The notes: a model not told the origin generated them from the letters alone. 64,000 bases of DNA from Closterium sp. NIES-65 (GCA_948144175.1 CANXME010002307.1:1509001-1573000); one strand, 5' to 3'. Shown: positions 26,401 to 36,637, counted from the stretch's first letter. A program made the numbers and translations.

Positions 26401-28725
26401 TTTTCCCATCCCTTTTCTCCCATCCCTTTTCTCCCATCCCTTTTCTCCCTTCCCTTTTCTCCCATCCCTTTTCTCCCATCCCTTTTCTCCCATCCCTTTT
26501 CTCCCATCCCTTTTCTCCCATCCCTTTTCTCCCATCCCTTTTCTCCCATCCCTTTTCTCCCATCCCTTTTCTCCCATCCCTTTTCTCCCATCCCTTTTCT
26601 CCCATCCCTTTTCTCCCATCCCTTTTCTCCCATCCCTTTTCTCCCATCCCTTTTCTCCCATCCCTTTTCTCCCATCCCTTTTCTCCCTTCCCTTTTCTCC
26701 CATCCCTTTTCTCCCATCCCTTTTCTCCCATCCCTTTTCTCCCATCCCTTTCCTCCCATCCCGTTTCTCCCATCCCTTTTCTCCCATCCCTTTTCTCCCA
26801 TCCCTTTTCTCCCTTCCCTTTCTCCCATCCCTTTTCTCCCATCCCTTTTCTCCCATCCCTTTTCTCCCATCCCTTTTCTCCCTTCCCTTTTCTCCCATCC
26901 CTTTTCTCCCATCCCTTTTCTCCCATCCCTTGTCTCCCTTCCCTTTTCTCCCTTCCCTTTTCTCTCTTCCCTTTTCTCCCTTCCCTTTTCTCCCATCCCT
27001 TTTCTCCCATCCCTTTTCTCCCATCCCTTTTCTCCCATCCCTTTTCTCCCATCCCTTTCCTCCCATCCCTTTTCTCCCATCCCTTTTCTCCCATCCCTTT
27101 TCTCCCATCCCTTTTCTCCCTTCCCTTTTCTCCCATCCCTTTTCTCCCATCCCTTTTCTCCCATCCCTTTTCTCCCATCCCTTTTCTCCCTTCCCTTTTC
27201 TCCCATCCCTTTTCTCCCATCCCTTTTCTCCCATCCCTTGTCTCCCTTCCCTTTTCTCCCTTCCCTTTTCTCCCTTCCCTTTTTCTCCCTTCCCTTTTCT
27301 CCCATCCCTTTTCTCCCTTCCCTTTTCTCCCATCCCTTTTCTCCCATCCCTTCTCTCCCATCTGTTTTCTCCCATCCCTTTTCTCCCATCCCTTTCCTCC
27401 CATCCCTTTTCTCCCTTCCCTTTTCTCCCATCCCTTTTCTCCCATCCCTTTTCTCCCTTCCCTTTTCTCCCATCTCTTTTCTCCCATCCCTTTTCTCCCA
27501 TTCCTTTTCTCCCATCCCTTTTCTCCCATCCCTTTCTCCCATCCCTTTTCTCCCATCCCTTTTCTCCCATCCCTTTCCTCCGTTCCCTTTTCTCCCATCC
27601 CTTTCTCCCATCCCTTTTCTCCCATCCCTTTTCTCCCATCCCTTTTTTCCCATCCCTTTTTTCCCTTCCCTTTTCTCCCTTCCCTTTTCTCCCATCCCTT
27701 TTCTCCCATCCCTTTTCTCACATCCCTTTTCTCCCATCCCTTTTCTCCCATCCCTTTTCTCCCTTCCCTTTTCTCCCATCCCTTTTCTCCCTTCCCTTTT
27801 CTCCCTTCCCTTTTCTCCCATCCCTTTTCTCCCTTCCCTTTTCTCCCATCCCTTTTCTCCCATCCCTTTCCTCCCTTCCCTTTTCTCCCTTCCCTGTTCT
27901 CCCATCCCTTTTCTCCCATTCCTTTTCTCCCATCCCTTTTCTCCCATCCCTTTCTCTCATCCCTTTTCTCCCATCCCTTTTCTCCCATCCCTTTCCTCCC
28001 TTCCCTTTTCTCCCATCCCTTTCTCCCATCCCTTTTCTCCCATCCCTTTTCTCCCATCCCTTTTCTCCCATCCCTTTTCTCCCATCCCTTTTCTCCCATC
28101 CCTTTCTTCCATCCCTTTTCTCCCATCCCTTTTCTCCCTTCCCTTTTCTCCCTTCCCTTTTCTCCCATCCCTTTTCTCCCTTCCCTTTTCTCCCTTCCCT
28201 TTTCTCCCTTCCCTTTTCTCCCATCCCTTTTCTCCCATCCCTTTTCTCCCATCCCTTTTCTCCCATCCCTTTTCTCCCATCCCTTTCCTCCCTTCCCTTT
28301 TCTCCCATCCCTTTTCTCCCATCCCTTCTCTCCCATTCCTTCTCTCCCATCCGTTTTCTCCCATCCGTTTTCTCCCATCCCTTTTCTCCCATCCCTTTTC
28401 TCCCATCCCTTATCTCCCATCCCTTTCTCCCATCCCTTTTCTCCCATCCCTTTTCTCCCTTCCCTTTTCTCCCATCCCTTTTCTCCCATCCCTTTTCTCC
28501 CATCCCTTTTCTCCCTTCCCTTTTCTCCCTTCCCTTTTCTCCCATCCCTTTTCTCCCATCCCTTTTCCCACATCCCTTTTCTCCCATCCCTTTTCTCCCA
28601 TCCCTTTTCTCCCTTCCCTTTTCTCCCATCCCTTTTCTCCCTTCCCTTTTCTCCCTTCCCTTTTCTCCTATCCCTTTTCTCCCTTCCCTTTTCTCCCATC
28701 CCTTTTCTCCCTTCCCTTTCTCCCT
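23491..28725. repeat. 14-bp satellite array (unit CCCTTTTCTCCCAT)
   Basis: About 370 head-to-tail 14-bp units, mostly CCCTTTTCTCCCAT. A common variant has CTTCCC for CATCCC, which makes the unit pure pyrimidine. Rarer variants include CTCACATCCC, TTTCCTCCC, CCGTTTTC and one-base-shorter units, and runs of variants repeat as blocks. Neither strand of the consensus has a stop in any frame, so frames over 1000 codons exist on both strands: the plus strand reads a Ser/Pro/Phe/Leu repeat and the minus strand a Gly/Glu/Lys/Arg/Trp repeat. These are by-products of unit length and composition. The minus strand has GGGATGGG every 14 bases and could form G-quadruplexes, and the purine/pyrimidine bias favours triplexes. 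It is not a telomeric repeat. Confidence 0.97.
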
Positions 28726-29148
28726 TGCACTCATCCCGCACGTGTCTGCGACCATGGCAGCCCTGCACCAAACCGCACACTCCCTTTCCCCCTCCCACTC
28801 CCCTTTGCAGGCGTCCAATCCCACATCCCTTCCCCCTCCCCCCCATCCTATCCCCGCCCTCCCCCGGCGCTCACTCTTGAGGCATGTGCGGGTCCACATT
28901 GGCTCAGCTGCCCTCAACGACTGCAATGGGCGGCAGCAGCAGGGGCAGCGCTATCCTCCACCTACCCACCTCTCTCTCCCCCCAACCCCGCACTCACTCG
29001 TGAGGCGAGAGCCGGTGTGGATTGGCCCAGCTGCCCTCACAGTCTTGCAATGGGCATAGCACGTGCCATCACAGTCTTGCCTGTGCCGTGCCCACCCACC
29101 AGCGCCACGCCCCCCAGACCCCCCTTCCCATTTCCCCCGACTTCCTTC
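28726..29148. other. C-rich right flank of the 14-bp satellite; no gene recognised
   Basis: Pyrimidine-rich unique DNA in which the open frame from the satellite simply continues. Its first 60 bp match the left flank of the array, with CATGGCAGCCCTGCACCA here against CATGACAGCCCTGCACCA near 23468. Two diverged copies of a roughly 63-bp segment start near 28869 and 28991 (shared cores CAGCTGCCCTCA and GCAATGGGC, offset about 122 bp). The segment looks like an old tandem duplication from which the satellite may have grown. Confidence 0.55.
28869..29054. repeat. Two diverged direct copies of a ~63-bp segment
   Basis: The first copy runs from CTCACTCTTGAGGC to GCAATGGGC and the second from CTCACTCGTGAGGC to GCAATGGGC. 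They are roughly three quarters identical by eye, in direct orientation, with about 60 bp of unrelated C-rich sequence between them. Confidence 0.6.
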
Positions 29149-29164
29149 CCCCTACGCGCTCACA

Positions 29165-29291
29165 TCGCGAAAGTGTGAGGCTCGAAAAGTTGCGGGCCAG
29201 CAGCTTCAAAGTTGCTTTTCTGCAAAAAAGGTTCTGAAAAGCAACTTTGAAGCTGCTGGCCCGCAACTTTTCGAGCCTCACACTTTCGCGA
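29165..29291. repeat. Perfect 56-bp inverted repeat with a 15-nt loop
   Basis: The left arm 29165-29220 and right arm 29236-29291 are exact reverse complements, checked base by base, around a 15-nt loop at 29221-29235. The similarity continues imperfectly outward: CCCCTACGCG at 29149 answers CGCGGGTAGGGG ending at 29311, giving a fold-back of about 160 bp. A transcript from either strand would form a long perfect hairpin. No target-site duplication or transposase was found. It could be a young fold-back/MITE-like element, a small-RNA precursor or a recent palindromic duplication. The arms are GC-balanced and not simple sequence. Confidence 0.93.
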
Positions 29292-29311
29292 CGGCAGAAC
29301 GCGGGTAGGGG

Positions 29312-30177
29312 CGTAAGGGGCTACGGGAATGCTCCTTGCGCGCCATGGGGTGGCGGAAGCGTGTACTATCTGATACTGGCGGCTGCGTGCCGCGTTTCCA
29401 AAGTCTAAATGGGAAAGGAAGCGATCGCATGGACAGATAGACGAAGTTAACGAGCAGTCACTCCTATGCCTCGCTGCTGAGCGGCAATTGCTGACTGGTA
29501 AACTCAGTTCGCTGAGAGCGACTGGCACTACCACTTGACGCGACTGGATAAGCCGAATGCTGGACATGGTGACTCGATAATATTAGGAGTTGGCGACTAG
29601 AACGTGTTATTCTGCTGCCATGACATGGCGCCCACTTCTAAAAGACTAGATAAAGAAAGAACGAAACGAAGTAGCGTGAGCGTGACTGATGAAGAAATGG
29701 AAAGATGGGGGAATTGCCAAGAACGATGGAAGAACGAGTCAGTGAGGAGAGGAGAGAAGCTGCGGGCAAGTGGGGAATCGCGGCGCGTTCCCTTGATTGG
29801 AAATTGTCCTTCCCTCGAAATCTACGTGTGCTGTGACGCGACGCGGGAAAGAGAGAATTCGTTTCCAGCGTGGCGACGTTGAAACACAACGAGAAGGAGA
29901 GAGGACGGAGCCACATATGAATGACGTCACGTGCATGTGAAATCGCACGTGGCGGACGAATGTGAAGCGAACTCGAGCTGTGCTATTGAATTGAGGTGTC
30001 GAACAAACCGAACTGAAGTACGGCGATAAACAGCTCTTCGTCACAGGGCGAGTTACACCAGCTCAACTGCGCATCGTCTGCTCGAATGAGGTCTAAAAGC
30101 TTTGTACACGGTACCGATCGGTTCCCAGCTCAAAACTGCAAACCACCTAACAAAACTGAGGAACATGAATTGACAGG
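29312..30177. other. Unassigned unique DNA left of the copia element
   Basis: Normal-complexity sequence with only weak open frames, the best being a plus-strand frame of 92 codons from 29604, rich in Arg, Lys and Glu and matching nothing I know. ACGT-core sites cluster near 29922-29951. It ends at the edge of the copia LTR. No tRNA, rRNA or repeat was seen. Confidence 0.5.
29922..29951. promoter_or_regulatory. Cluster of bZIP-type ACGT-core sites
   Basis: TGACGTCA (29922-29929) overlaps CACGTG (29928-29933), and a second CACGTG lies at 29946-29951. In plants such C-box and G-box palindromes bind bZIP and bHLH factors. No gene downstream is recognised, so a promoter role is only a suggestion, and chance occurrence is possible. 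Confidence 0.3.
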
Positions 30178-31279
30178 TGTAGGGAAAATCCCTTTTTCTT
30201 TCTTCGCGTCCCTGCTCAGCGCGTACACCACTGTTCCCGCAAACAGCACCCCACAATATTCCGTTACCACTCGCGACATTCGCCTCGACACCATTCCCGC
30301 CACTGTTCACGATGCGACCCTGAGGAGATTCACTCTACAACGGTAGTGAGCTAGACTATGGGGGTTGGCACGAACTACTAGAGGTGATCGTAGCTTTGCT
30401 TGGTTCCTTAGTGCTTGCACATTCACGGGAGAAATTGGCAAGAGTTTCCACTAGCAAAGTTGGAATTCCACAATGATACCACAAGAGATGACAAGAATGA
30501 CTACATCAGGCACCTAGCAACCCTGCTGCTAGCCTAGTCGACCGCCAGCACAGCTCAGTCGATCGCCTGCCAGAGTTGCGTAGAGGAGCCGCGCCAACAC
30601 TGCAGAAAGGTGACCTGCCAACGGAGCAGGTCGACGGCGTGCCAACGGTGCAGCAGAGCGGCTGTCCAGCGTTGCCCTGTAGAACACATCAGTGTGCACG
30701 CTCGCAGATGTGCGCAGACGATTGGTCTGACTTGCCTCGTTGGGCATTCGTCGGCTGTTGTCTGCGCCTGACGAGCCATATCGACTCCGGGATACCAGCC
30801 CGCAGTCGCCTGCGCCATCGCAGCCTCAATGACGTTCGCGTGCCTCCGCAGAACTCGTCGAGCAGGTTACCTGTTCGACCCGGTCGACCACGGTCGACCA
30901 TCAGGTTCCTCTGGTCGACCACAGCTCTTGTCGAGCTACCCCCTGGTCGACGGACCCCTTCCGTCGACCAGAACCATCAGCGGTTGTCGACGAGCTCCTT
31001 TTGTCGACCGCTGCTCACTTGTCAGGTCGACGGACTGCTCCGTCGACCTCCCGGTCGAACTGCAGGTCCTGGTCGACGTCCCACCCGTTGCCCAGACTAG
31101 TCAGTTGCAGCTGTCAAGCTCCCTAGTCGATAGCAAAACCACAGCGGTCCCCTATAGCTCGACGAAGCCTGTCGAGCAGCTCTCCCACTGTGAACGGTCG
31201 GTTGCTACTCCCGTACTTCCGACCACGTCGTCGGCGTTGCCCAAGCGAGGGCGGGGCCAACACTCCATTCCTGTTAACA
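30178..31279 (-). repeat. 3' LTR of the minus-strand copia element
   Basis: Its partner is the 1102-bp direct repeat at 36670. It starts TGTAGGGAAAA and ends CCTGTTAACA on the plus strand. The half nearer the coding region is dense in GTCGAC, GGTCGACC and related TCGA palindromes. The purine tract GGCAGGGGAG (minus strand, 31280-31289) directly abuts it, as expected where second-strand synthesis starts. Confidence 0.93.
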
Positions 31280-31289
31280 CTCCCCTGCC
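31280..31289 (-). other. Polypurine tract of the copia element
   Basis: The minus strand reads GGCAGGGGAG directly before the 3' LTR. LTR elements prime plus-strand DNA synthesis from such a purine run, and position and composition fit. One pyrimidine interrupts it. Confidence 0.65.
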
Positions 31290-31408
31290 GCGCTCACGCT
31301 TGGGCCTCCAGCCCACACGGCAGTACTCCACGGAGAAAACTCATCCTCGGCGTGCACCCCACACACAGCACGCCGTCAATGCACCAGCCGTGCAGAAGTG
31401 CACGGCAC

Positions 31409-34400
31409 CTACTGCTGCACCTCATCGTCGCCGTCGTCGACGTCGGATAGACGAACTTGGCCGATGGTGACAGAGCACCGGTTGAAAGCCGGAAAATGCA
31501 GCGCTTTCGTCAGGAAGTCTGCCGGCTGCTCGGTGGTCGGGATGTACTTCAGCACGAATCTCCCGCGCCTCACCATGTGTTGCAGCCAGGCGTAGCGTTG
31601 CTCCATGTGCTTGAGGTTGCCCGTCAGCCCCAAGCCCTCAGCGACCGTGATTGCCGACTTGTTGTCGACGCGGAGGATGGTCGGCTTCCCAGCGTCGAGG
31701 AGCTTGAATTCCGCAAGGAGGAAGCGAAGTCGACGCCCCTCCTTGCCGGCATCCGTGGCCGCCACGTACTCCAACTCGGTCGATGACAATGTCGCGCACT
31801 TGATGCGAGAGCTCGACCAGGAGAGTGCGGCCCCTCCGTAGATGAGCACGTAGCCTCCCGTGCTCGTCTGGTTCTGCTTGTCACCCGCGTCGTCGGCATC
31901 GACGTAGTCAATCAGCTCCAATAATTCTGGTCCACCGACAAACTCTAAGGCGGTATCACGGGTGTCGGCGAGGTAGGCGAGGCAGCGGTCGACCTCACGC
32001 CAATGCTGGTCGCTCCTCACCGTGAGGCCACTTCCGAGCTTGCTGCAGGCAAAAGCGATGTCCGGCCTTGTCGTCGTCACCGCGAACTGCAGCGAGCCGA
32101 CCTTCTGCCGGTACTCCTCCTCTTCGCGCTCCTGAGCCTCCTTGTCATCGAACGTCAGCTGAGCGTAGGCGTCGACCGAGACCGGTGTCTTCGGGACTCG
32201 ACCGCCCTGCTCCTCGTCGATGAAGCGCCTGTGCAACTTGTCGGCGTAGCCCTGCTGGTGCAGCCACAACTTCTTGGCTGGCCTGACGCGCACGATCTCC
32301 AGCCCAAGGTACTTCACCACCGGCGAGATCTCACGTAGCTCGAAGGCGGCCTCCAGCAAATCCTTCAGCTCCTTCAGCATCGCGGTGCTGCTGCTAGCGG
32401 CAAGCAGGTCGTCGACGTAGACCAGCACCCAGCTGGTCACTCCGTCATCGCTGGCCTTGAAGTAGAGCGCCTCGTCGACCTGGCTCTTCTTCCAACCAGC
32501 GCCCAGCAGCACACCGTCGAGAGCCCTGAACCACAGCAGCGGCGACTGCTTCAGCCCGTAGAGGCTCTTCAGTAGCTTACACACCCGGCCGGTCCCGTCG
32601 TTGAAATAGTCCGGCTGGTACATGTAGAGCACCCTGTCGAGCTTGCTTTGCAGGAAAGCGTTCTTCATGTCGAGCTGCATCAGGTTGAGATTGAGGACGG
32701 CGACGATGCTGAGGAAGATCGTCAGCGTGATGTAGCTGCTCATCGGTGAGTACGTCTTGTCGTAGTCGGCGCCGTACACCTGCGTGAAGCCCTTCACGAC
32801 TAGCCTCGCCTTCTCGCGCTTGACGGTGTCGTCGATGCGGTACTTGGTCGTCAGCACCCATCGGTTCTTCATGATGTTCACCCCGCGTGGGCGTTCGACC
32901 AGCTCCCAAGTCCCCATAAAGATGAGGCTACGGATTTCTTCTTCCATGGCGGCCTTCACCGCCTCGCCCTTCCAGCTCGACAGCGCCTCCTTCACCGTCA
33001 TCGTGGCGATGTCCCAGCGGTGTTCGGGGTCGGCATGCACGTCAGGGTCGAGCTCCAGCAGGTCTTCATCCTCTTCGGCATCGTCGTACAGCAGGTCGTC
33101 GTCGACCTCGTCGTACACCGTGGTGAAGGCAGCTGGCGGTAGGCAGGCGTGGAAGCTCAACCGCTCCGGCGGCCGTCGAGCTCGACCTGTGCGTCGCAGC
33201 TCGGGCTTCGTGATCGGCACTTCCATTACATCGCTGTCGGTGGACTCCTCACCCGCCGACTGCTCCCCTTTCTCATCGACGTGAACGTCGTTGACCAGCT
33301 GCTTCGACCCTTCGACCGGCTGTTCGTCTGCTGCTGCCTTCGACAACTCTCCTGTCGAGTGTACCCCTGCCGTTGCCTCCTTTTCGACCGGCTCCCCTGT
33401 CTGGTGCTCCCTTGTCGTCGACGGCTTGCCATCTTGATCGACGAGCTTGGTGCCATGTCGACCGCCGGCGATGCCATGGGCCGGTGCCACAGGCGACGCC
33501 TCGAGGCTCCCCTCATCGTCGGTGGTCGACACAGGTGCCGACCCAGGCTGATCTGCGACGGGGAACGGAGGAGCAAAGACAGGGGGAGGGGAAGGAACCT
33601 CCACAACATCCTCATCACCAGGCTTGTCGACTTCGGCGAGCAACGAAACCGTCGCTGTCGATGTATCCGTTGGCGGGTGCGCCTGCGTCCGCTCCGACGC
33701 CGGCCCATACTTCGCCTTCCACACCTCCAGCGACAGCATCTCGTAGAAGATCACCTCGACCGACGTGACCACCTTGTTGTCGGTCAGGTCGAGCACCTCC
33801 CAGCCCTTGCTCTCTGGCGACACACCCAGGTGAAGTCCCCAGCGAGCCTTCGGCGCCAGCTTCCCACCACGTTGCTGCTCGGGAACCATGAACTGCACCA
33901 TGCAGCCCCACACCCGCGCGAGCGTAAGGTCGGGCTTTTGCCCAGTCAGCAGCTGGTACGGAGTCGTCCCCGGTGGCGTCGTCGACCGCTCCAAGCAGTT
34001 GCGCACCCAGACAGCTTGTCGTAGTGCAAGGTGCCACCAGTGGTGCTGGACGCCCATGTGCAGCAACATCGTCCGCACGGACTCGACGGCCGTTCGCATC
34101 TCCCGCTCAGCCATGCCATTCTGCTGCGGAGTGTAGGGGCACGTCAGGTCGTGGACGATGCCCTTCCAATCGACGAAGTCGGTAAACGCCTTCCCGAGGA
34201 ACTCCCCTCCTCGATCGGAGCGAAGCAACAGCACAGTCTTCTTCGTCTGCCGTTCCACAAGCACCAGCCACCGCTGGAACTCCCGCAGCACGTCCCTCTT
34301 CCTAGCAACCGGCATTGCCCATACAAATCGAGTATGGCGATTCGGCAGCAGCGGGAAGTACAAGCTGCCATCCTTGGCAGCCACTCGAAACGGCCCGCAC

Positions 34401-35842
34401 AAGTCAATGTGCACGACAGCCAGCGCCTCCGCTGCGTCCGAGCCCTTGGCAGGGAAGGTGTGCTGCGCCAGCTTTCCTCCGACGCACGAGACACACGACG
34501 GGTCTGCTCCGGTCGACGGCGTGATGTCGAGCCCAACAGCAACACCATGCTTTGCCGAGCTCTTGATCGTGTCGACGCCGACATGCACGAGCCTCGCATG
34601 CAGCCGATCAGGGGTCGCCTTTGACGCCGAGACGATCGTCCGCAGAGCCACCACCTCGGTCGACGGGGACTGCGTCGAGCAGGGGCGAAGGTCGGTGCAG
34701 AGGACTCGTACGGTGTAGCGTGCTCGACCGAGCACCTCCTCGGTCGTAGCAACGAGCAGCATCTCGTCGCCGTCACCCTGCAGCTGCACTCCGCTCTCCT
34801 TCAGTTGGCCGGCTGACAGCAGGTTCGCCTGAACACCCGGAACGTAGAGCACGTCGGGGATGAGCACCCGCTTCCCGGCCTCCCCTTGCAGAGCGACAGT
34901 TCCACGACCCTCGACAGACTGTAATGCCCCGTTGAACCCACGCACGTGCTTCACTCCGTCTCTCGGCCCCATGTCGACGAAGACCGACTTCGTCCCCATC
35001 AGGTGGTGGGAGCACCCGCTGTCGAGCAGCACCGCCATCGGGTTGGCCCACACAACTGCTGCCACCGCCTGGAAGTCCTCGCCGGCCTCCGGCGCCAGCG
35101 AGACCGTCGGCTCCACCACGCCGACCATCGAGCACGACGCCTCCCCGTCGCCTCGGCTCTTGCCGCTGGGGCTGTCGACGTCCTTCGTCGACGACGTCTT
35201 CTTCGACGCTTGCTTCTCCTTGCGCGGCTTCTCAACTCGATGGGGGCGACGACTGGCCGATCGACCGCGTCCTCCCTTGTTGTCGTCCTCGTCGCTGTCA
35301 TCGCGGTCGGGGCACTCGAAGGAGAGATGGTCGGGGTCGCCGCAGATCCAACACTCCCGCCGTCGACCACCACCTCGTCGACCCTTGTCCCGCGTCGACC
35401 TCTTCTCGTCGACGTCCTTCGTCGATCGCCCACCTTCGCTACCACCTCCGCCTGGCTTCCCGCGCTGCTCCTGCTGACAATTCGGCTTCGTCGGTGCAGC
35501 GTAACTCGCCTGCGAAAGGAACTCCGTGGGCTGCTCTGCCTCCTGCATCGCCTCATCCTGGAGGGTGTAGCTGGTAAGGGAGTCCTCGTCGAGGGACTCA
35601 CGTGTGCCGGGCACCATCGTAAACCTCTTCATGAGGTTGTAGCTGCGCGGCAGGCCCTTGAGGACGTGGGTGATGTAGGACGCCGTCGAGTATTCGGCGC
35701 TCGCCATCCTCATCTCAGCTAGGATCCGTCGAGCTCGGTTGCAGTAGTCCGTCGCCGACTCCTGCTCGCCCATTCGAATGTGAGTCATCTTCTCATCTAG
35801 CTGTCCGATGTACAGGTCGTCCCTGACCTGGTACGTCGACAT
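31409..35842 (-). CDS. Ty1/copia gag-pol polyprotein
   Basis: One uninterrupted frame of 1477 codons with the copia domain order. Residues 1-110 are the C-terminal part of a copia-type Gag. A CCHC knuckle, CWICGDPDHLSFEC, is at 164-177. The aspartic protease site DSG is at about 274. The pre-integrase HHCC region is at about 415-455. The integrase core has the acidic triad near 480, 543 and 579 (HIDLCGP, RSDRGGEF, QQNGMAERE). An acidic, Pro-rich linker covers 715-940. RT has LDMKNAF near 1057 and YVDD at 1142-1145. RNase H and the C-terminal RNase-H-like segment with TSTGGY and SSTELEY end the protein. It would package element RNA, cleave itself, copy RNA into DNA and integrate it. It sits between the leader and the purine tract, and antisense open frames over it are shadows. 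Codon use is GC-rich. The start shown is the first Met of the long frame, and the true Gag start may lie upstream. Confidence 0.92.
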   Translation of the reverse strand: MSTYQVRDDLYIGQLDEKMTHIRMGEQESATDYCNRARRILAEMRMASAEYSTASYITHVLKGLPRSYNLMKRFTMVPGTRESLDEDSLTSYTLQDEAMQEAEQPTEFLSQASYAAPTKPNCQQEQRGKPGGGGSEGGRSTKDVDEKRSTRDKGRRGGGRRRECWICGDPDHLSFECPDRDDSDEDDNKGGRGRSASRRPHRVEKPRKEKQASKKTSSTKDVDSPSGKSRGDGEASCSMVGVVEPTVSLAPEAGEDFQAVAAVVWANPMAVLLDSGCSHHLMGTKSVFVDMGPRDGVKHVRGFNGALQSVEGRGTVALQGEAGKRVLIPDVLYVPGVQANLLSAGQLKESGVQLQGDGDEMLLVATTEEVLGRARYTVRVLCTDLRPCSTQSPSTEVVALRTIVSASKATPDRLHARLVHVGVDTIKSSAKHGVAVGLDITPSTGADPSCVSCVGGKLAQHTFPAKGSDAAEALAVVHIDLCGPFRVAAKDGSLYFPLLPNRHTRFVWAMPVARKRDVLREFQRWLVLVERQTKKTVLLLRSDRGGEFLGKAFTDFVDWKGIVHDLTCPYTPQQNGMAEREMRTAVESVRTMLLHMGVQHHWWHLALRQAVWVRNCLERSTTPPGTTPYQLLTGQKPDLTLARVWGCMVQFMVPEQQRGGKLAPKARWGLHLGVSPESKGWEVLDLTDNKVVTSVEVIFYEMLSLEVWKAKYGPASERTQAHPPTDTSTATVSLLAEVDKPGDEDVVEVPSPPPVFAPPFPVADQPGSAPVSTTDDEGSLEASPVAPAHGIAGGRHGTKLVDQDGKPSTTREHQTGEPVEKEATAGVHSTGELSKAAADEQPVEGSKQLVNDVHVDEKGEQSAGEESTDSDVMEVPITKPELRRTGRARRPPERLSFHACLPPAAFTTVYDEVDDDLLYDDAEEDEDLLELDPDVHADPEHRWDIATMTVKEALSSWKGEAVKAAMEEEIRSLIFMGTWELVERPRGVNIMKNRWVLTTKYRIDDTVKREKARLVVKGFTQVYGADYDKTYSPMSSYITLTIFLSIVAVLNLNLMQLDMKNAFLQSKLDRVLYMYQPDYFNDGTGRVCKLLKSLYGLKQSPLLWFRALDGVLLGAGWKKSQVDEALYFKASDDGVTSWVLVYVDDLLAASSSTAMLKELKDLLEAAFELREISPVVKYLGLEIVRVRPAKKLWLHQQGYADKLHRRFIDEEQGGRVPKTPVSVDAYAQLTFDDKEAQEREEEEYRQKVGSLQFAVTTTRPDIAFACSKLGSGLTVRSDQHWREVDRCLAYLADTRDTALEFVGGPELLELIDYVDADDAGDKQNQTSTGGYVLIYGGAALSWSSSRIKCATLSSTELEYVAATDAGKEGRRLRFLLAEFKLLDAGKPTILRVDNKSAITVAEGLGLTGNLKHMEQRYAWLQHMVRRGRFVLKYIPTTEQPADFLTKALHFPAFNRCSVTIGQVRLSDVDDGDDEVQQ

Positions 35843-36637
35843 GATGAAGTGCCATGCCTGGTGACCAGCATCCAGTCACTCTTGACAGCTCCTGAGCGCT
35901 AGCTGCACCACTGGCGAGCAACACCTCGAGATGACCATGAAGGTGAGCAGGTGAGCAGAACGAAACTCCCCGTGTAGCTCGACGTCCTCCTTGGGCGGAA
36001 ATGGAACGGTGCCATTGGCGAAGCCCTTCAGCCTGACGACCTCTAGCTGAGGTTCAATCGACTCCCTCTAGGTGATGAGGTCCCGTCGACCTTGCAGCAG
36101 TGCGACGGCGATCCGGTCCGGCGAGAACTTGAAGTAGCCATACGCCGGTACAATCCCGCCCGCCGTCACGTGTGTTATCACCGAGAGCCCTCCACCACTT
36201 CGTGGAGGAGAACGGCGTCGAACATCGACGTGGGCACGCAAGCTCCCTGCAGCCGCTGTCGACTGCTGCACTCGCGCCTGGATTCCGTCGACACCACCGT
36301 TTACCTTGATCACTCCTCTCTGCCTCGTGCCTTTGCTGTCGCTGACTCGTGCACCACCGTCGACCTCGTCGTCGACACCACCTTCGTTGCGCACCGGTCG
36401 AGGAGAAGCACGACGGGAAGGGTGTTCCGTCGCCCACTGCGACCGGATGCCCCACTCGGCGATCACCAAGGGGATCGTCCCGTACTCGACATCCGCGTGG
36501 CGTCTCCTCGCGTCAGCCAAAACGTGCCTTCAAGGTGTCTGCTACACCCGCATCAACTACGGGGTCGACCATGGCGACTATCGCTGCTGCCAGCCTATGA
36601 AAGACTTGGTAGGTACAAAAGTTGGCTCCTATCTGAA
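35843..36637 (-). other. Leader and gag-end region of the copia element
   Basis: This stretch lies between the primer site and the long polyprotein frame on the minus strand. Open minus-strand frames run through it, and near the long frame they read Gag-like sequence continuous in character with the polyprotein, so it probably holds the N-terminal Gag part plus an untranslated leader. It is rich in GTCGAC like the rest of the element. No separate gene is called. Confidence 0.5.

Noticed and set aside
23491-28725. CCCTTTTCTCCC array as a variant telomere
   Set aside because: The unit is 14 bp, lacks the telomeric C-strand core, is internal, and has related unique flanks on both sides.
23456-29059. 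Very long open frames on both strands of the 14-bp satellite (up to 1867 codons)
   Set aside because: All six frames are stop-free by composition. There is no unique domain at either end beyond the short flank similarity, and the frames contradict each other.
33149-34024. Open frames antisense to the minus-strand copia polyprotein
   Set aside because: They are shadows of a GC-rich coding region with strong third-position bias. The opposite strand has full domain support.
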